From an uncultured Methylococcaceae bacterium (GTDB lineage: Bacteria; Pseudomonadota; Gammaproteobacteria; Methylococcales; Methylococcaceae): a DNA stretch of 33,053 bases. The position numbers were made by a program, and so were the translations under genes. Under the pieces are notes generated by a model, which was not told the DNA's origin, did no database searches, and saw only the letters and a list, made by a program, of their open reading frames with translations. The DNA is taken from NCBI GenBank assembly GCA_903859815.1, contig CAIOOA010000175.1:1-33053 (forward strand). The letters run 5' to 3'. This document shows positions 26,048 to 33,053 of the stretch, piece after piece (the first letter of the stretch is position 1; each line of letters opens with the position of its first letter).

Positions 26048-26944
26048 ATGATGAAAAGCTTGTTGCTAATGGTCATGATAGTAGGGCTTGTAGCCTGTGA
26101 GCGGGAAGATGCCGGAAAGGCCGAACCCAGCTTCAGTCACCAAGCACCTGAAACAACCAAAGACTATGTTTTCGGCATTCATCCACTGCACAATCCGGTG
26201 CGCTTGTTTGCCATTTTCGGCCCTTTGATCGATTTGTTAAATAACAGCATTCCAAACGTAAAATTCCGCTTGGAAGCGTCACGCGATTATGACGAATTTG
26301 AAAAAAAGCTCTATGGCAGGCAATTCGACTTTGCCCTGCCCAATCCTTACCAAACCATTAAAGCCATGAGCCATGGTTATCATGTCATCGCTAAAATGGG
26401 CGATGACCACAAGTTCAAAGGGATCATCTTGGTGCGCCGGGACAGCGGCATACGCGAAATCTCCGACCTTAAGGCCAAGAAAGTGGCTTTTCCAGCACGA
26501 ACCGCCTTGGCGGCGACGTTGATGCCACAGTATTATTTGCATACTCATGGTTTAAATGTGAATCGTGATATTGAAATCAAGTATGTCGGATCGCAAGAGT
26601 CTTCAATCCTCAATGTTTATCTGGGTGATGCCGCCGCCGCCGGCACTTGGCCTTTGCCATGGCAGTCGTTTCAGCAGGACCATCCTGAGTTGGCCCAGGA
26701 ATTGACCGTCCAATGGCAAACAGAGACACTAATCAATAATAGCGTCATGGCAAGGGATGATGTTCCTGCGAGCATTGCAATGGGGGTTGCCCGAATCTTG
26801 GATTCCTTGCACACGACGCATGAGGGTAGTGAGATTCTGGCAAGGATTCAACTCTCCCGCTTTGAACTGGCAGACAATTCACGTTACCGTGTCGTTGAGA
26901 AGTTTCTAGCCAAATTCAGCAAGCAAGTGCGTAGGCTAGATTAA
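26048..26944 (+). CDS. PhnD-like phosphate/phosphonate-type solute-binding lipoprotein
   Basis: A 298-residue periplasmic binding protein. It begins with a lipoprotein signal ending in the lipobox LVAC, with Cys17 as the lipidation site. The body fits the PhnD/SsuA-like family: YVFGIHPLHNPVRLFAIFGPL, FDFALPNPYQTIKAM, ILVRRDSGIREISDLKAKKVAFP and YVGSQESSILNVYLGDAAAAGTW. No permease or ATPase gene accompanies it; instead a histidine kinase follows after 14 bases and then a response regulator. It therefore probably feeds a signal to the kinase rather than serving import. Its ligand may be an oxyanion, but that is inference. A second ATG lies directly after the first. Confidence 0.88.
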   Translation: MMKSLLLMVMIVGLVACEREDAGKAEPSFSHQAPETTKDYVFGIHPLHNPVRLFAIFGPLIDLLNNSIPNVKFRLEASRDYDEFEKKLYGRQFDFALPNPYQTIKAMSHGYHVIAKMGDDHKFKGIILVRRDSGIREISDLKAKKVAFPARTALAATLMPQYYLHTHGLNVNRDIEIKYVGSQESSILNVYLGDAAAAGTWPLPWQSFQQDHPELAQELTVQWQTETLINNSVMARDDVPASIAMGVARILDSLHTTHEGSEILARIQLSRFELADNSRYRVVEKFLAKFSKQVRRLD

Positions 26945-26958
26945 AGGACTTTACCGCA

Positions 26959-28809
26959 ATGGCCACACGCCCTTTTAAAAGACAGATCATCTTGACTTAT
27001 GTGGTAGGCTTCTTCCTACTCATTAGCTTGTTTGTGACCTATTTAGTCTGGGCAGAGCGAAACTACTTATTCAACAATAGCAACTTGCACGCGAGTGCCT
27101 TGGCCCAATCGATGGCGGTGAGTTCACTCTCTTGGGTGTTGGCAAACGATGTAGCGGGTTTGGAGGAAATCGTCCAAGCCCTTAAACCCTACCCTGAATT
27201 GCACTATGCGATGGTGCTGTCCGAAAAAGGGCGGGTGTTGGCCCATACTGATCAAACGAAGAGAGGCCAGTATTTGACCGATAAAGACAGCAAGACACTG
27301 ATCAATTCCACCCCCCAAAACCGCATTCTTGCTGACAATCGATCCATGATTGATGTAGCCGTGCCTATTTTGCTAAAAAATAGGCACGTCGGCTGGGCGA
27401 GGGTAGGATTGGGCAGGGAACAAATTGCCGAGAAATTGAACACCATGGTTTGGGGAAGTATGATTTTTGTCGGCGCGGCCTTGTGCTTTTCCCTGCTTGA
27501 AGCCTTTGCCATAGGCAAACGTTTGAGCCGTCGCATTTCGGCATTGGCAGAAGTGACTGCTATGATTCAATCCGGGGAGCGCGACGTGCGTGCCGATGTT
27601 CAAGGCACTGACGAAATCACGCGATTGGCCCATGCCTTTAATGATATGTTGGATACTTTGGCCACTAGCGAAAATCGCTTTCGCGCCTTGTTCGAACAGG
27701 CGGCAGTGGGAGTGGCGCAAGTGAATGCCAATACGGGTCGATTTGTCCGCGTCAACCAGCGATTTTGTGACATTTGCGGGTATGGTTTGGCAGAGATGAT
27801 GAACAAGACGCTCCATGACATTACCCACCCTGACGATATTCAAGCAAGCCATGAGCATATGCATGTTCTGATGGAGGGCAAGGCAAGGGAATATTCAATG
27901 GAGAAGCGATTTAGCCGTAAAGATGGTACGATTGTTTGGGTTCATTTGACAGTGTCTGCCATGTGGTCTTTTGGCGAAACACCGACCCACCATATCGCCG
28001 TGGTGCAAGACATCACCCCACGGGTGCAAGCTCAAGAGGAATTGCTAAGGCTTAACCTCGACTTGGAGCAGTTGGTGCAGAAAGAAAGCCTGAAGAATAG
28101 GGAAAAGGACTTATTGTTGATACAGCAGTCCCGACTGGCCGCAATGGGGGAAATGGTGCATAACATTGCCCATCAATGGCGGCAGCCTTTGAATGCCCTG
28201 TCCATCATAATCGCCAATATCAAGGATGACTATGACTATGGCGAATTGACAGCGGAAAGTTTGCAAGAGAGCGTGAACAAATCGCGCCGCTTGCTGCGAC
28301 GCATGTCCACTACGGTGGATGAATTCCGCGATTTTTTCCGGCCCGACAAGGAATCTTGTGATTTTGCATTGGACCACGCGGTTGAGGAAGCCATTTTCAT
28401 TATTGGTGACACTTTGGTGAACAATGGCATTCAATTGGAAAAAAAACTCGAAGCCGGGCTGGTTGGGCATGGCTACCCCAATCAATTGGCACAGGCGATC
28501 CTCAATTTATTGGTCAATTCCAAAGATGCCATTTTGGAACGCAAAGTCTCTTCGGGTAAAATAGCAATCTGCTTGGGCAAATCAGGGAGCCAAGCCATAC
28601 TCACTGTACAAGACAATGCAAGGGGAATTGATGAGGAAGTATTGCCAAAAATTTTTGACCCCTATTACACCACCAAGGAGCAAGGCAGTGGCATAGGGCT
28701 TTACATGACTAAGATGATTATGGAAAGGAATATGAAAGGAAGTATCATAGCTGTCAACCATGGTGAAGGCACTTTAATCACCCTTGCCATCCCGCTAATC
28801 GTTGCTTGA
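26959..28809 (+). CDS. Membrane sensor histidine kinase (periplasmic sensor, HAMP, PAS, kinase)
   Basis: A 616-residue kinase. A first membrane helix (about 10-30) and a second (about 164-186) frame a periplasmic sensor region. A HAMP linker (about 187-235, LAEVTAMIQSGERDVRADVQGTDEITRLAHAFNDM), a PAS domain with PAC part (about 238-355) and a coiled coil follow. The phospho-accepting His405 lies in HNIAHQWRQPLN, the family pattern of HisKA kinases with an HQWRQPL box. The ATPase domain has N-box NLLVNSKDAI, G1 DNARGI, F-box DPYYTTKE and G2 GSGIGLYM. It lies between the PhnD-like lipoprotein and the HD-GYP regulator with very short gaps, so the three are likely one operon and one pathway. Confidence 0.94.
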   Translation: MATRPFKRQIILTYVVGFFLLISLFVTYLVWAERNYLFNNSNLHASALAQSMAVSSLSWVLANDVAGLEEIVQALKPYPELHYAMVLSEKGRVLAHTDQTKRGQYLTDKDSKTLINSTPQNRILADNRSMIDVAVPILLKNRHVGWARVGLGREQIAEKLNTMVWGSMIFVGAALCFSLLEAFAIGKRLSRRISALAEVTAMIQSGERDVRADVQGTDEITRLAHAFNDMLDTLATSENRFRALFEQAAVGVAQVNANTGRFVRVNQRFCDICGYGLAEMMNKTLHDITHPDDIQASHEHMHVLMEGKAREYSMEKRFSRKDGTIVWVHLTVSAMWSFGETPTHHIAVVQDITPRVQAQEELLRLNLDLEQLVQKESLKNREKDLLLIQQSRLAAMGEMVHNIAHQWRQPLNALSIIIANIKDDYDYGELTAESLQESVNKSRRLLRRMSTTVDEFRDFFRPDKESCDFALDHAVEEAIFIIGDTLVNNGIQLEKKLEAGLVGHGYPNQLAQAILNLLVNSKDAILERKVSSGKIAICLGKSGSQAILTVQDNARGIDEEVLPKIFDPYYTTKEQGSGIGLYMTKMIMERNMKGSIIAVNHGEGTLITLAIPLIVA

Positions 28810-28820
28810 AGAAATCCACT

Positions 28821-29879
28821 ATGAAACCATCAATAACGGCAAACGAACAGGATTTTCTGAGTACCTTAAAGGTGCTGTATGTCGAAGACGAGCAAGAAGT
28901 CCGCGAAGCGATGACACATTTCCTAAGCCGCCGTTTCGCGCGCTTGGATGTTGCCGCTAATGGTCAGGAGGGTCTGGCGCTTTTCAATAGCCACCCTTAC
29001 GATTTAGTGATCACTGACATCAAAATGCCGGTCATGGACGGCTTGGAAATGGCGGCTAACATAAAGACCCGTTCGCTGGACACGCCCATCATCGTCGTGA
29101 CGGCTTACAACGAAACCGATTATTTTCTCCGGGCCATAGAGTTGGGGATAGACCGCTATGTCAAAAAGCCACTAGACCCCAATGAACTCGTCGAAGCCAT
29201 TCAAAAATCCACTCAGTCCCATCGCCATAGGAAGGAATTGGAGGATGCCAATAAAAACTTGTTGAACGTCTACCAGACCGCGATAGGCGCTTTGGCAAGG
29301 GCCATCGAAATTAGAGACCCCTATACCAACGGGCATCAAAAGAGAGTTTCGCAAATCGCCGAGGCAATCGCCTTGGAAATGGGTTTGCCAGCGTCGCAAA
29401 TCACCGGCATACGCCTTGGGGCCATGATTCACGATATTGGCAAAATATCCGTGCCGATAGACTATTTGACCATGCCGCGCAAACTGACCAATCTGGAATA
29501 TGCACTGGTCAAAACGCATCCCCAATCCGGGGCTGACATTTTGGTGGGCGTGGAATTTCCATGGCCGATAGCCGAAATGGTCTTGCAACACCATGAGCGG
29601 ATGGATGGTTCGGGCTATCCACGCGGTTTGAAAAAGGAAGAGATATTACTGGAAGCCCGCATCATCGCCGTCGCCGACGTGGTGGATGCCATGTCTTCCA
29701 GCCGGCCTTATCGGGCTGCTTTGGGTATTTATATGGCGGCAGTGGAAATCAGGGAAAATTCTGGAACCCTGTACGACCCCTCCGTCGTGGAGTGCTGCCT
29801 GAAATTGATAGAACGGGGCGAAAGCGGACCCTTGTCTTGTCTGCCTTGTTTTCAACATCCCTTGGCTGAGGGAGATTGA
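28821..29879 (+). CDS. Response regulator with HD-GYP c-di-GMP phosphodiesterase domain
   Basis: Predicted to hydrolyse c-di-GMP when phosphorylated. The 352-residue protein has a receiver domain (about 15-130) with Asp66 in VITDIKMP as the phosphorylation site and VEDE acids at 21-24. A coiled linker leads to the HD-GYP domain (about 155-335), with His204-Asp205 in HDIGK and HHERMDGSGYP starting at 257; both motifs are complete. The ATG at 28821 is preferred to a TTG at 28806 that would overlap the kinase stop. It is the last gene of the three-gene unit and is followed by a probable terminator. Confidence 0.94.
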   Translation: MKPSITANEQDFLSTLKVLYVEDEQEVREAMTHFLSRRFARLDVAANGQEGLALFNSHPYDLVITDIKMPVMDGLEMAANIKTRSLDTPIIVVTAYNETDYFLRAIELGIDRYVKKPLDPNELVEAIQKSTQSHRHRKELEDANKNLLNVYQTAIGALARAIEIRDPYTNGHQKRVSQIAEAIALEMGLPASQITGIRLGAMIHDIGKISVPIDYLTMPRKLTNLEYALVKTHPQSGADILVGVEFPWPIAEMVLQHHERMDGSGYPRGLKKEEILLEARIIAVADVVDAMSSSRPYRAALGIYMAAVEIRENSGTLYDPSVVECCLKLIERGESGPLSCLPCFQHPLAEGD

Positions 29880-29952
29880 ACCCATACCGAAGCCAATGAT
29901 TGGCAAGCCTTTAGGAAATGGACATTTTCCCAAATTTAAGACTGGCCGCAGA

Positions 29953-29984
29953 AGCCGCTGCTTGGTGGCTTTGTCTGATTTTTT
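29953..29984 (+). terminator. Probable terminator of the signalling operon
   Basis: A 6-bp stem AGCCGC and GTGGCT (one G-T wobble), 6-base loop, then a T-rich tract ending TTTTTT. It starts 74 bases after the HD-GYP stop. Confidence 0.5.
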
Positions 29985-30163
29985 ATAACTATCTTTCAAT
30001 AGCTTAAGATTTTATTGGGTTGTACGGAGAGTGCCTGGATTGAATTCCTGACAATTTGCATCAACTCAATTTAACAGGCTTCTCTTTCCCGCCTTGGCAA
30101 ATGCCTGTATATCTAATGCCAAAGCATTCCATTTTCCTCTATCCCTAGCGACACCCTAAAACT

Positions 30164-31813
30164 ATGCTAAAAAAATTGACCTCTTTTTCCGGTGCGGAAG
30201 GCCCTGTGGTGACTATCGTGCTGGATGGATTTGGTTACACGCCAAACCATGAAGGCAACGCAATTTACCATGCCTATACGCCCACCTTAGACCGCCTATT
30301 GGCTCACTACCCCCATACTTTGCTAAAAGCCCATGGCAAATTTGTCGGCATGCCCAGCAATGAGGACATGGGTAATTCCGAAGTCGGCCACAATGCCATC
30401 GGGTCCGGTCAGGTTTATCACCAAGGCGCGGCCTTGGTCAACGATGCCATCGCCACGGGTGCTTTGTATGAGTCCCAAGCTTGGCGGGAAGTCATTGAAA
30501 ATGTAAGCCAGCACAATTCCACGCTCCATTTCTTGGGCTTGTTTTCGGATGGCAACGTCCATTCCCATATCGATCATCTGAAAGCCATGATAGGTAGGGC
30601 CAAGCAAGAACATGTCAAACGGGTGCGCGTCCATATTCTACTGGACGGTCGTGACGTGCCGGAAACCTCTGCATTGGATTATGTGGAACCCTTTGAAGCC
30701 TTCCTCTCACAACTGCGTGAACCCGGCTTTGATGTCAAGATTGCCAGCGGCGGCGGTCGTATGAACATCACCATGGATCGATATGAAGCGGATTGGGGCA
30801 TGGTGGAACGCGGTTGGAAGACCCACGTGCTAGGCGAAGGCCCGAATTTCACCTCTGCCGCCGAAGCCATCCGAGCCACCCGGGGCGAATCCCCCAATGT
30901 CATCATCGACCAGGATTTGCCGCCGTTCGTCATTGTCGAGGACGGCAAACCGGTGGGTGCCATTCACGATCATGATAGCGTCGTATTCTTCAATTTTCGC
31001 GGCGACCGTGGAATCGAAATTTCCCGCGCCTTCGAAGAAGCTGATTTCAAACCGTTTGACCGGGTGCGTTTCCCCCAAGTCACCTATGCGGGAATGCTGC
31101 AATATGATGGCGACTTGAAAATTCCGAAGCGGTTTTTAGTCGAGCCACCCAAAATCAGGGACACTATGGGGGAATATCTAGCCTCTGCTGGCATACCCCA
31201 GCTCGCCATTTCCGAAACGCAAAAATATGGACATGTGACTTATTTCTGGAATGGCAACCGCAGCGGTAAATTCGATGACAAACTGGAAACCTACATCGAA
31301 ATTCCATCGGACGTCATCCCTTTCGAGCAACGGCCTTGGATGAAGTCGGCGGAAATCACCGATGAATTGATTCGTCAATTGCAAACCGGCAAACACCGTG
31401 CTTTGCGTGTCAATTACGCGAATGGTGATATGGTTGGCCATACCGGCAATTACCAAGCGACCATCACCGCCGTTGAAGCGGTCGATTTGGCGCTCAGCCG
31501 TTTGTTGCCCGTCATTGATGCCCTCAACGGCGTGGCGATCATCACCGCCGACCATGGCAATGCCGATGAAATGTACGAAATCAATGCCAAAACCGGACAT
31601 CCTAAGAAAAAGGCGGACGGCGAATTCAGTGCGAAAACTTCGCATACCCTCAATCCAGTGCCCTGTATTTTCTACTCAAAGCGCTTGAACGACACCTACA
31701 GCTTGGCGGAATTGGAACAACCGGGTTTGAGCAACTTAGCCGCGACCGTCGTCAACCTACTTGGCTATGAAGCACCCGTCATGTGGGATCAGGGGTTGTT
31801 GCGGTTTAAATAA
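30164..31813 (+). CDS. gpmI: 2,3-bisphosphoglycerate-independent phosphoglycerate mutase
   Basis: Interconverts 3- and 2-phosphoglycerate in glycolysis and gluconeogenesis, using two Mn ions in the alkaline-phosphatase-like core. The 549-residue length is within the family range. Asp21 (VLDGFGY) and the phosphorylated Ser72 (MGNSEVGHNAIGSG) are present. Substrate-binding motifs HILLDGRDVPETSALDYV and GGRMNITMDRYEADW, and the metal-binding GDMVGHTGN and ADHGNADEM, are intact. The ribosome site before the ATG is weak. The gene stands alone, with a 284-base gap before it and a degenerate palindromic repeat 15 bases after the stop. Confidence 0.97.
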   Translation: MLKKLTSFSGAEGPVVTIVLDGFGYTPNHEGNAIYHAYTPTLDRLLAHYPHTLLKAHGKFVGMPSNEDMGNSEVGHNAIGSGQVYHQGAALVNDAIATGALYESQAWREVIENVSQHNSTLHFLGLFSDGNVHSHIDHLKAMIGRAKQEHVKRVRVHILLDGRDVPETSALDYVEPFEAFLSQLREPGFDVKIASGGGRMNITMDRYEADWGMVERGWKTHVLGEGPNFTSAAEAIRATRGESPNVIIDQDLPPFVIVEDGKPVGAIHDHDSVVFFNFRGDRGIEISRAFEEADFKPFDRVRFPQVTYAGMLQYDGDLKIPKRFLVEPPKIRDTMGEYLASAGIPQLAISETQKYGHVTYFWNGNRSGKFDDKLETYIEIPSDVIPFEQRPWMKSAEITDELIRQLQTGKHRALRVNYANGDMVGHTGNYQATITAVEAVDLALSRLLPVIDALNGVAIITADHGNADEMYEINAKTGHPKKKADGEFSAKTSHTLNPVPCIFYSKRLNDTYSLAELEQPGLSNLAATVVNLLGYEAPVMWDQGLLRFK

Positions 31814-31828
31814 ACATCGTTTGGAATT

Positions 31829-31844
31829 GCAAAGCTGGCTTTGC
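31829..31844. repeat. Degenerate copy of the palindromic repeat
   Basis: GCAAAGC-TG-GCTTTGC, a perfect small palindrome, resembles the core of the repeat family at 24.9 and 25.9 kb but has lost the GGAGCG ends. It lies just after the gpmI stop. Confidence 0.5.
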
Positions 31845-32036
31845 CCGAACATTGGCTTTAACAGATAACCCACGGAACCGACTATGGACCACTTATTGAT
31901 TTTATTGATCGCCTCCGCCGTGATTGCGTTTGCCTTTTGGCCTCGCTGCCGAAAGCAATGCGCCTCCGCCACCAAACCTCATCCCTCATTTTGGAAAACC
32001 CTGCTCACTACTCATAGCTTAAACCAGGAGAACGAT

Positions 32037-32792
32037 ATGATTGACATTAATCCCGGAACCACCTTGGCCCGACTTTCGATCACTTACAAAGTTCTGTTCA
32101 CGGGCTTTTTGCTGGTGATCGGCGTGGGTTTGATGATGGCGGGCATGCAAATCATGCTGACCCACGGCAAAGCCGACGGCAAACCGGGGGTTTCGATCAA
32201 TGACATCGTTTACAGCTATTATGGCAACCGTTCCGGTTCCAAGTTGGAATCCATGCTCAACGGCTCGATGAAAGCCATGGCCCCGGACGAGGAGCGATTC
32301 GCCTTGATCCAATGGGCGAGAGACGAGGCCCCCGCTAAAGATTGGCCCACCAAAATCGAGCCAATTATGAAGCAGTATTGCGTGTCCTGCCACAATGCCG
32401 AGGCCACCATCCCCGACTTCACCAAACTGGCTAATGTGCAGAAAGTCGCCGAAGTGGATCAAGGGGCCAGTATCGGCACCTTGACGCGAGTGTCGCATAT
32501 CCATTTATTTGGCATCAGCTTTATCTTCTTGTTTGTGGGTTGGATATTCGGCATGTCGGAATATAAACTCAAATGGAAGCTGATCCTCATCTCCACGCCG
32601 TTTGCCTTTTTGATTATTGACGTGATGTCGTGGTGGTTGACCAAATACATCCCGGTATTTGCTTGGTTCACGATGATTGGCGGATTCGGTTACAGCTTAG
32701 CCTCGACCGTGATGATTTTCACCGCGTTGATGCAGATGTGGTTACCTAGGGAAATGTGGTGGCCGAAGTGGAAGCAAGACGAGACGAAGTAA
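32037..32792 (+). CDS. Membrane protein with one heme c motif (cytochrome c-like)
   Basis: A 251-residue inner-membrane protein. A first helix (about 18-40, VLFTGFLLVIGVGLMMAGMQ) is followed by a periplasmic stretch with Cys115-Val-Ser-Cys118-His119, a single CXXCH heme-attachment motif. At least three more helices follow (IHLFGISFIFLFVGWIFGM, LILISTPFAFLIIDVMSWWL, FAWFTMIGGFGYSLASTVMIF), with histidines in RVSHIHLFG that might ligate or serve redox chemistry. The start is the ATG at 32037 with AGGAG seven bases upstream. The same frame is open back to an ATG at 31884 and would add 51 residues including another hydrophobic stretch. I do not recognise a named family; a role in membrane electron transfer is inferred. 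Confidence 0.82.
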   Translation: MIDINPGTTLARLSITYKVLFTGFLLVIGVGLMMAGMQIMLTHGKADGKPGVSINDIVYSYYGNRSGSKLESMLNGSMKAMAPDEERFALIQWARDEAPAKDWPTKIEPIMKQYCVSCHNAEATIPDFTKLANVQKVAEVDQGASIGTLTRVSHIHLFGISFIFLFVGWIFGMSEYKLKWKLILISTPFAFLIIDVMSWWLTKYIPVFAWFTMIGGFGYSLASTVMIFTALMQMWLPREMWWPKWKQDETK

Positions 32793-32927
32793 AATATTCG
32801 CCACCCGCAGCCTAAAATCTAAAGCATGGCATTGTCGGCGGGTGTAGTGGCGACTATGCCTTGCTGATGCAAGTCAACGTTTATGTGAAAATACTTTACT
32901 TGGTAGTAGCCGCAACGTTATTGGATT

Positions 32928-33053
32928 GGAGCGTCAAAGCTTGCTTTGACAGGCTAGGATCGGAGCGTCAACGCTTGCTTTGACAGGCTAGGATCGGAGC
33001 GTCAACGCTTGCTTTGACAGGCTAGGATCGGAGCGTCAACGCTTGCTTTGACA
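32928..33053. repeat. 34-bp tandem repeat array, runs off the window
   Basis: Units start at 32928, 32962, 32996 and 33030; the fourth is cut by the window end after 24 bases. Each unit is a palindromic core flanked by GGAGCG and AGGCTAGGATC. Unit 1 has CAAAGC where units 2 to 4 have CAACGC, so the array grew from a variant copy. It is built from the same element as the repeats at 24.9 and 25.9 kb. Confidence 0.92.

Noticed and set aside
32928-33053. CRISPR array
   Set aside because: The units are identical end to end with no variable spacers; it is a simple tandem repeat of a palindromic element.

Overview
The window looks like chromosomal DNA from a free-living Gram-negative proteobacterium, most likely a gammaproteobacterium. 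This is inferred from the gene set: type I citrate synthase, GTP-type PEP carboxykinase, a GcvR-like ACT protein, Bcp peroxiredoxin, PEP-CTERM sorting signals, a type I secretion C-terminus and several c-di-GMP signalling proteins. A methanotroph-like (Methylococcales-type) host is possible, but I see no methane-oxidation gene and cannot place it further. No rRNA, tRNA or CRISPR array was recognised.

Layout. 1-3801 (- strand): a diguanylate cyclase and a NarL/DegS-type histidine kinase cut by the window edge, both with ABC-transporter-like solute-binding sensor domains. 4004-6814 (+): GcvR-like protein, Bcp peroxiredoxin, a small HicB-like protein and a PIN-PhoH ATPase. 6989-8452 (+): a radical SAM enzyme with a SPASM-type Cys cluster placed before the radical SAM core. 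8676-11927 (-): citrate synthase and PEP carboxykinase, central carbon metabolism. 12274-14598 (-): one uninterrupted reading frame that joins a PEP-CTERM protein to a PQQ-type sugar dehydrogenase, which keeps its own Shine-Dalgarno sequence and signal peptide. 15033-15353 (+): a small secreted Ig-like protein. 15608-19018 (-): a large membrane-anchored TIR-NACHT protein, the best candidate for an unusual immune-type system. 19352-23860 (-): a PEP-CTERM protein and a giant repeat protein with a type I secretion C-terminus. 24504-25905 (+): a small unknown ORF behind a palindromic operator-like site, then an EamA transporter. 26048-29879 (+): a three-gene signalling unit (PhnD-like lipoprotein, histidine kinase, HD-GYP response regulator). 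30164-32792 (+): phosphoglycerate mutase and a membrane protein with one heme c motif.

How it fits together. Two separate circuits appear to link periplasmic ligand binding by transporter-like proteins to c-di-GMP: one makes it (GGEEF, 1762-3801) and one should degrade it (HD-GYP, 28821-29879). Surface-protein genes (PEP-CTERM, type I secreted) cluster at 12-24 kb around the TIR-NACHT gene, so this middle part looks like an accessory region between housekeeping blocks. A dispersed palindromic repeat family with ends like GGAGCGTCAAAGC occurs between genes at 8.5, 24.9, 25.9 and (degenerate) 31.8 kb, and becomes a 34-bp tandem array running off the right edge. All calls are from reading the sequence; no database search was possible.
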